64,000 nt of DNA. It comes from Pseudobacter ginsenosidimutans (GTDB taxonomy: Bacteria; Bacteroidota; Bacteroidia; Chitinophagales; Chitinophagaceae). The notes beneath the pieces are model-generated. The model was not told where the DNA came from. It saw nothing but the letters and a program-made list of their open reading frames with translations, and did not search any database. The translations under genes and the position numbers were made by a program. The DNA is taken from positions 6,138,001 through 6,202,000 of the forward strand of contig NZ_CP042431.1 of the NCBI RefSeq assembly GCF_007970185.1, read 5' to 3'. Numbering within the stretch: position 1 is the stretch's first letter; the number at the start of each line of letters is the position of its first letter. Of this stretch, positions 63,701 through 64,000 are shown piece by piece.

Positions 63701-64000
63701 TGAGTACCTGCCCTGCTGATCTGTAAGCGTTCCATTCTTTTCTCCTTTCACCATCACCGATACACCGGGCATGGGTTTACCATTCGGACCGGTAACGATG
63801 CCTGTGATGGGCTCGGGCGCTGGTTCTTCGGGCATCACGATCAATCTTGGCGGCGCATCCGGCTTATGCGTTATGATCACGGTATTCTGCACGATGGTAT
63901 AACTGAAAGGCTGTCCTTCGAAACACTTGTTAAGGGTTTCTATCAGGCTGGCATCTTTCAGGGAAACCGTAACCGGCCTGGCCTTCTTCAATAATCTTTC
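60746..64000 (-). CDS. SusC/RagA TonB-dependent transporter (third pair), 5' end cut by window edge
   Basis: At least 1084 codons are visible. The frame continues through the right edge (ERLLKKARPVTVSLKDASL), so the signal peptide and start of the STN domain lie outside; a TTG near 63991 is not a real start. Visible: rest of STN (VSLKDASLIETLNKCFEGQPFSYTI), carboxypeptidase-like domain (GIVTGPNGKPMPGVSVMVKGEKNGTLTDQQGRYSL), plug (QPLWVIDGIPQYN, DILKDASATAIYGSRAASGVVLVTTKKG) and barrel ending TFNFAARISFN. The STN domain suggests sigma/anti-sigma control by genes beyond the window. Confidence 0.93.
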   Translation of the reverse strand, partial: ERLLKKARPVTVSLKDASLIETLNKCFEGQPFSYTIVQNTVIITHKPDAPPRLIVMPEEPAPEPITGIVTGPNGKPMPGVSVMVKGEKNGTLTDQQGRYSLQTGDHAKVLVFSHVGMITKEVLIGSRKAISIALEEGNTSENEIVVIGYGTSKAKDLTGSVARVTDKDLEGAPPHADMAAMLQGKAAGVNVMVANGAPGAPVAIQIRGTSSLNGNNQPLWVIDGIPQYNVNGSDIATILYDFNIRDVESIDILKDASATAIYGSRAASGVVLVTTKKGSKTKRPVIEFSTDIGIQKQSDQFRMLNTDEFKSVIKNATSNYFSTLGTGVTTGGISLVLDYDKIVPGAEVDYASTPFKSTAFFDGSTNWWNELSQDAIESKYDVSIRGGNQASNYYIAVGVVDQQGIIKGSNRKGFTGRFNFDTQIGEKINTGIRVSGAYSKLNNKDDMIDKIWNFRPDFPMFDESGKIFDPGYNEENPLTSLKNKNLTDRKSVNAMGYVEFKPIRSLTLRSSYSVNYNNSIADRFSREGTVYTSHKGQATIRNSETSTTVFENTATYNGMFNKIHSLSAVGGFILENAMYKDFYAGVQNFPDQDIMINLTSGTTPMKPTSTYTSSALASAIARLNYKFDNKYLATFTFRSDGSSRFGPDKRWGFFPSGALAWVASEESFVKQLLPAFSYLKLRSSFGKSGSQVLGNDDWRTLYSAAQYYEQPGMTPSQLGNNDLQWETTISLDGGIDFALNNDRIRGTLGAYVKETKDIIYTRSIPSSSAFTSVKQNVASIRNRGVEFDIAYDLVKTKNTTFTVGFNIAHNLAKALKINGVDSVIEIYSGSALAMRIKEGEPISQWIGYQWSGRYYQSMEEYNLLSGINPTTGAKIWYQNGLNSIRPGDLRFDDINGDGIVDSKDRVPLGSAQPKFFGGFNTNLRYKNFSFTTQFSFAYGAKRYWYTNAANWYGVGLFLKNYPSYVLDSWTPENRDAAWPRMSYGQGSSNTFSDFWLSRADYLRLNLVRVNYRIPQRVVKLKVISAIDLSIAASNLLTLTNYNGIDPQGNFRLTNGGGGISGIGSDYGIYPSVKTFNFAARISFN

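Overview
The window looks like a chromosomal segment of a Bacteroidota bacterium, most likely family Chitinophagaceae (Chitinophaga/Pseudobacter/Niastella-like; inferred from gene content, not tested by search). Indicators are three SusC/SusD pairs, ECF sigma/FecR pairs, a type IX secretion (T9SS) C-terminal sorting domain, an RHS/DUF6443 N-terminus, 7TM-DISM sensor kinases and promoters of the TAnnTTTG type. No rRNA, tRNA, CRISPR array or insertion sequence was seen.

Left flank (1-11 kb): the 5' end of an RHS/DUF6443 wall protein runs off the left edge. It is followed by an M20 amidohydrolase, a secreted protein of unknown function, a T9SS cargo protein, a GH110-like beta-helix protein, a small unknown protein, an FAD amine oxidase, a double-domain VOC/PhnB-like protein and a small membrane protein.

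Centre (11-46.8 kb): two copies of one ten-gene cassette on the minus strand. In transcription order each copy has ECF sigma factor, FecR anti-sigma, SusC with an STN signalling domain, SusD, a DUF4397-like lipoprotein, a GldA-like ABC ATPase, a GldF-GldG fusion permease, two different short MutS-like ATPases, and a second GldF-GldG fusion permease followed by a terminator. Copy A spans 11076-27297 and copy B 30602-46781. Gene order and nearly all lengths match, but the copies are clearly diverged, so this is an old, maintained duplication. The ATPase is almost unchanged between copies while SusC, SusD and the lipoprotein differ much more, which suggests a constant engine fitted to different outer-membrane receptors. 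The MutS-like proteins lack the mismatch-recognition domains and are unlikely to be repair enzymes. In both copies the FecR-susC gap holds a plus-strand, T-tailed hairpin preceded by a conserved 10-nt motif, a good candidate for a cis-antisense small RNA. This cassette is the best candidate for an undescribed system. Between the copies lie a 69-aa helical protein, a PD40/TolB-like lipoprotein and an S41 peptidase.

Right flank (47-64 kb): a frameshifted collagen-motif lipoprotein, a decayed TPR protein joined to a PorP/SprF remnant, a di-heme cytochrome-c peroxidase, a small lipoprotein, a 7TM-DISM hybrid histidine kinase with AraC output, a LytS/LytTR-type two-component pair, a frameshifted alpha/beta hydrolase, and a third SusC/SusD operon with a DUF4465-like lipoprotein and a thioredoxin-fold protein. 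Its susC is cut by the right edge.

Four genes are broken by the loss of exactly one base in a C or G run (13540-13542, 47324-47328, 48213-48215, 56659-56662). That shared signature suggests homopolymer under-calling in the assembly for at least the otherwise intact genes.
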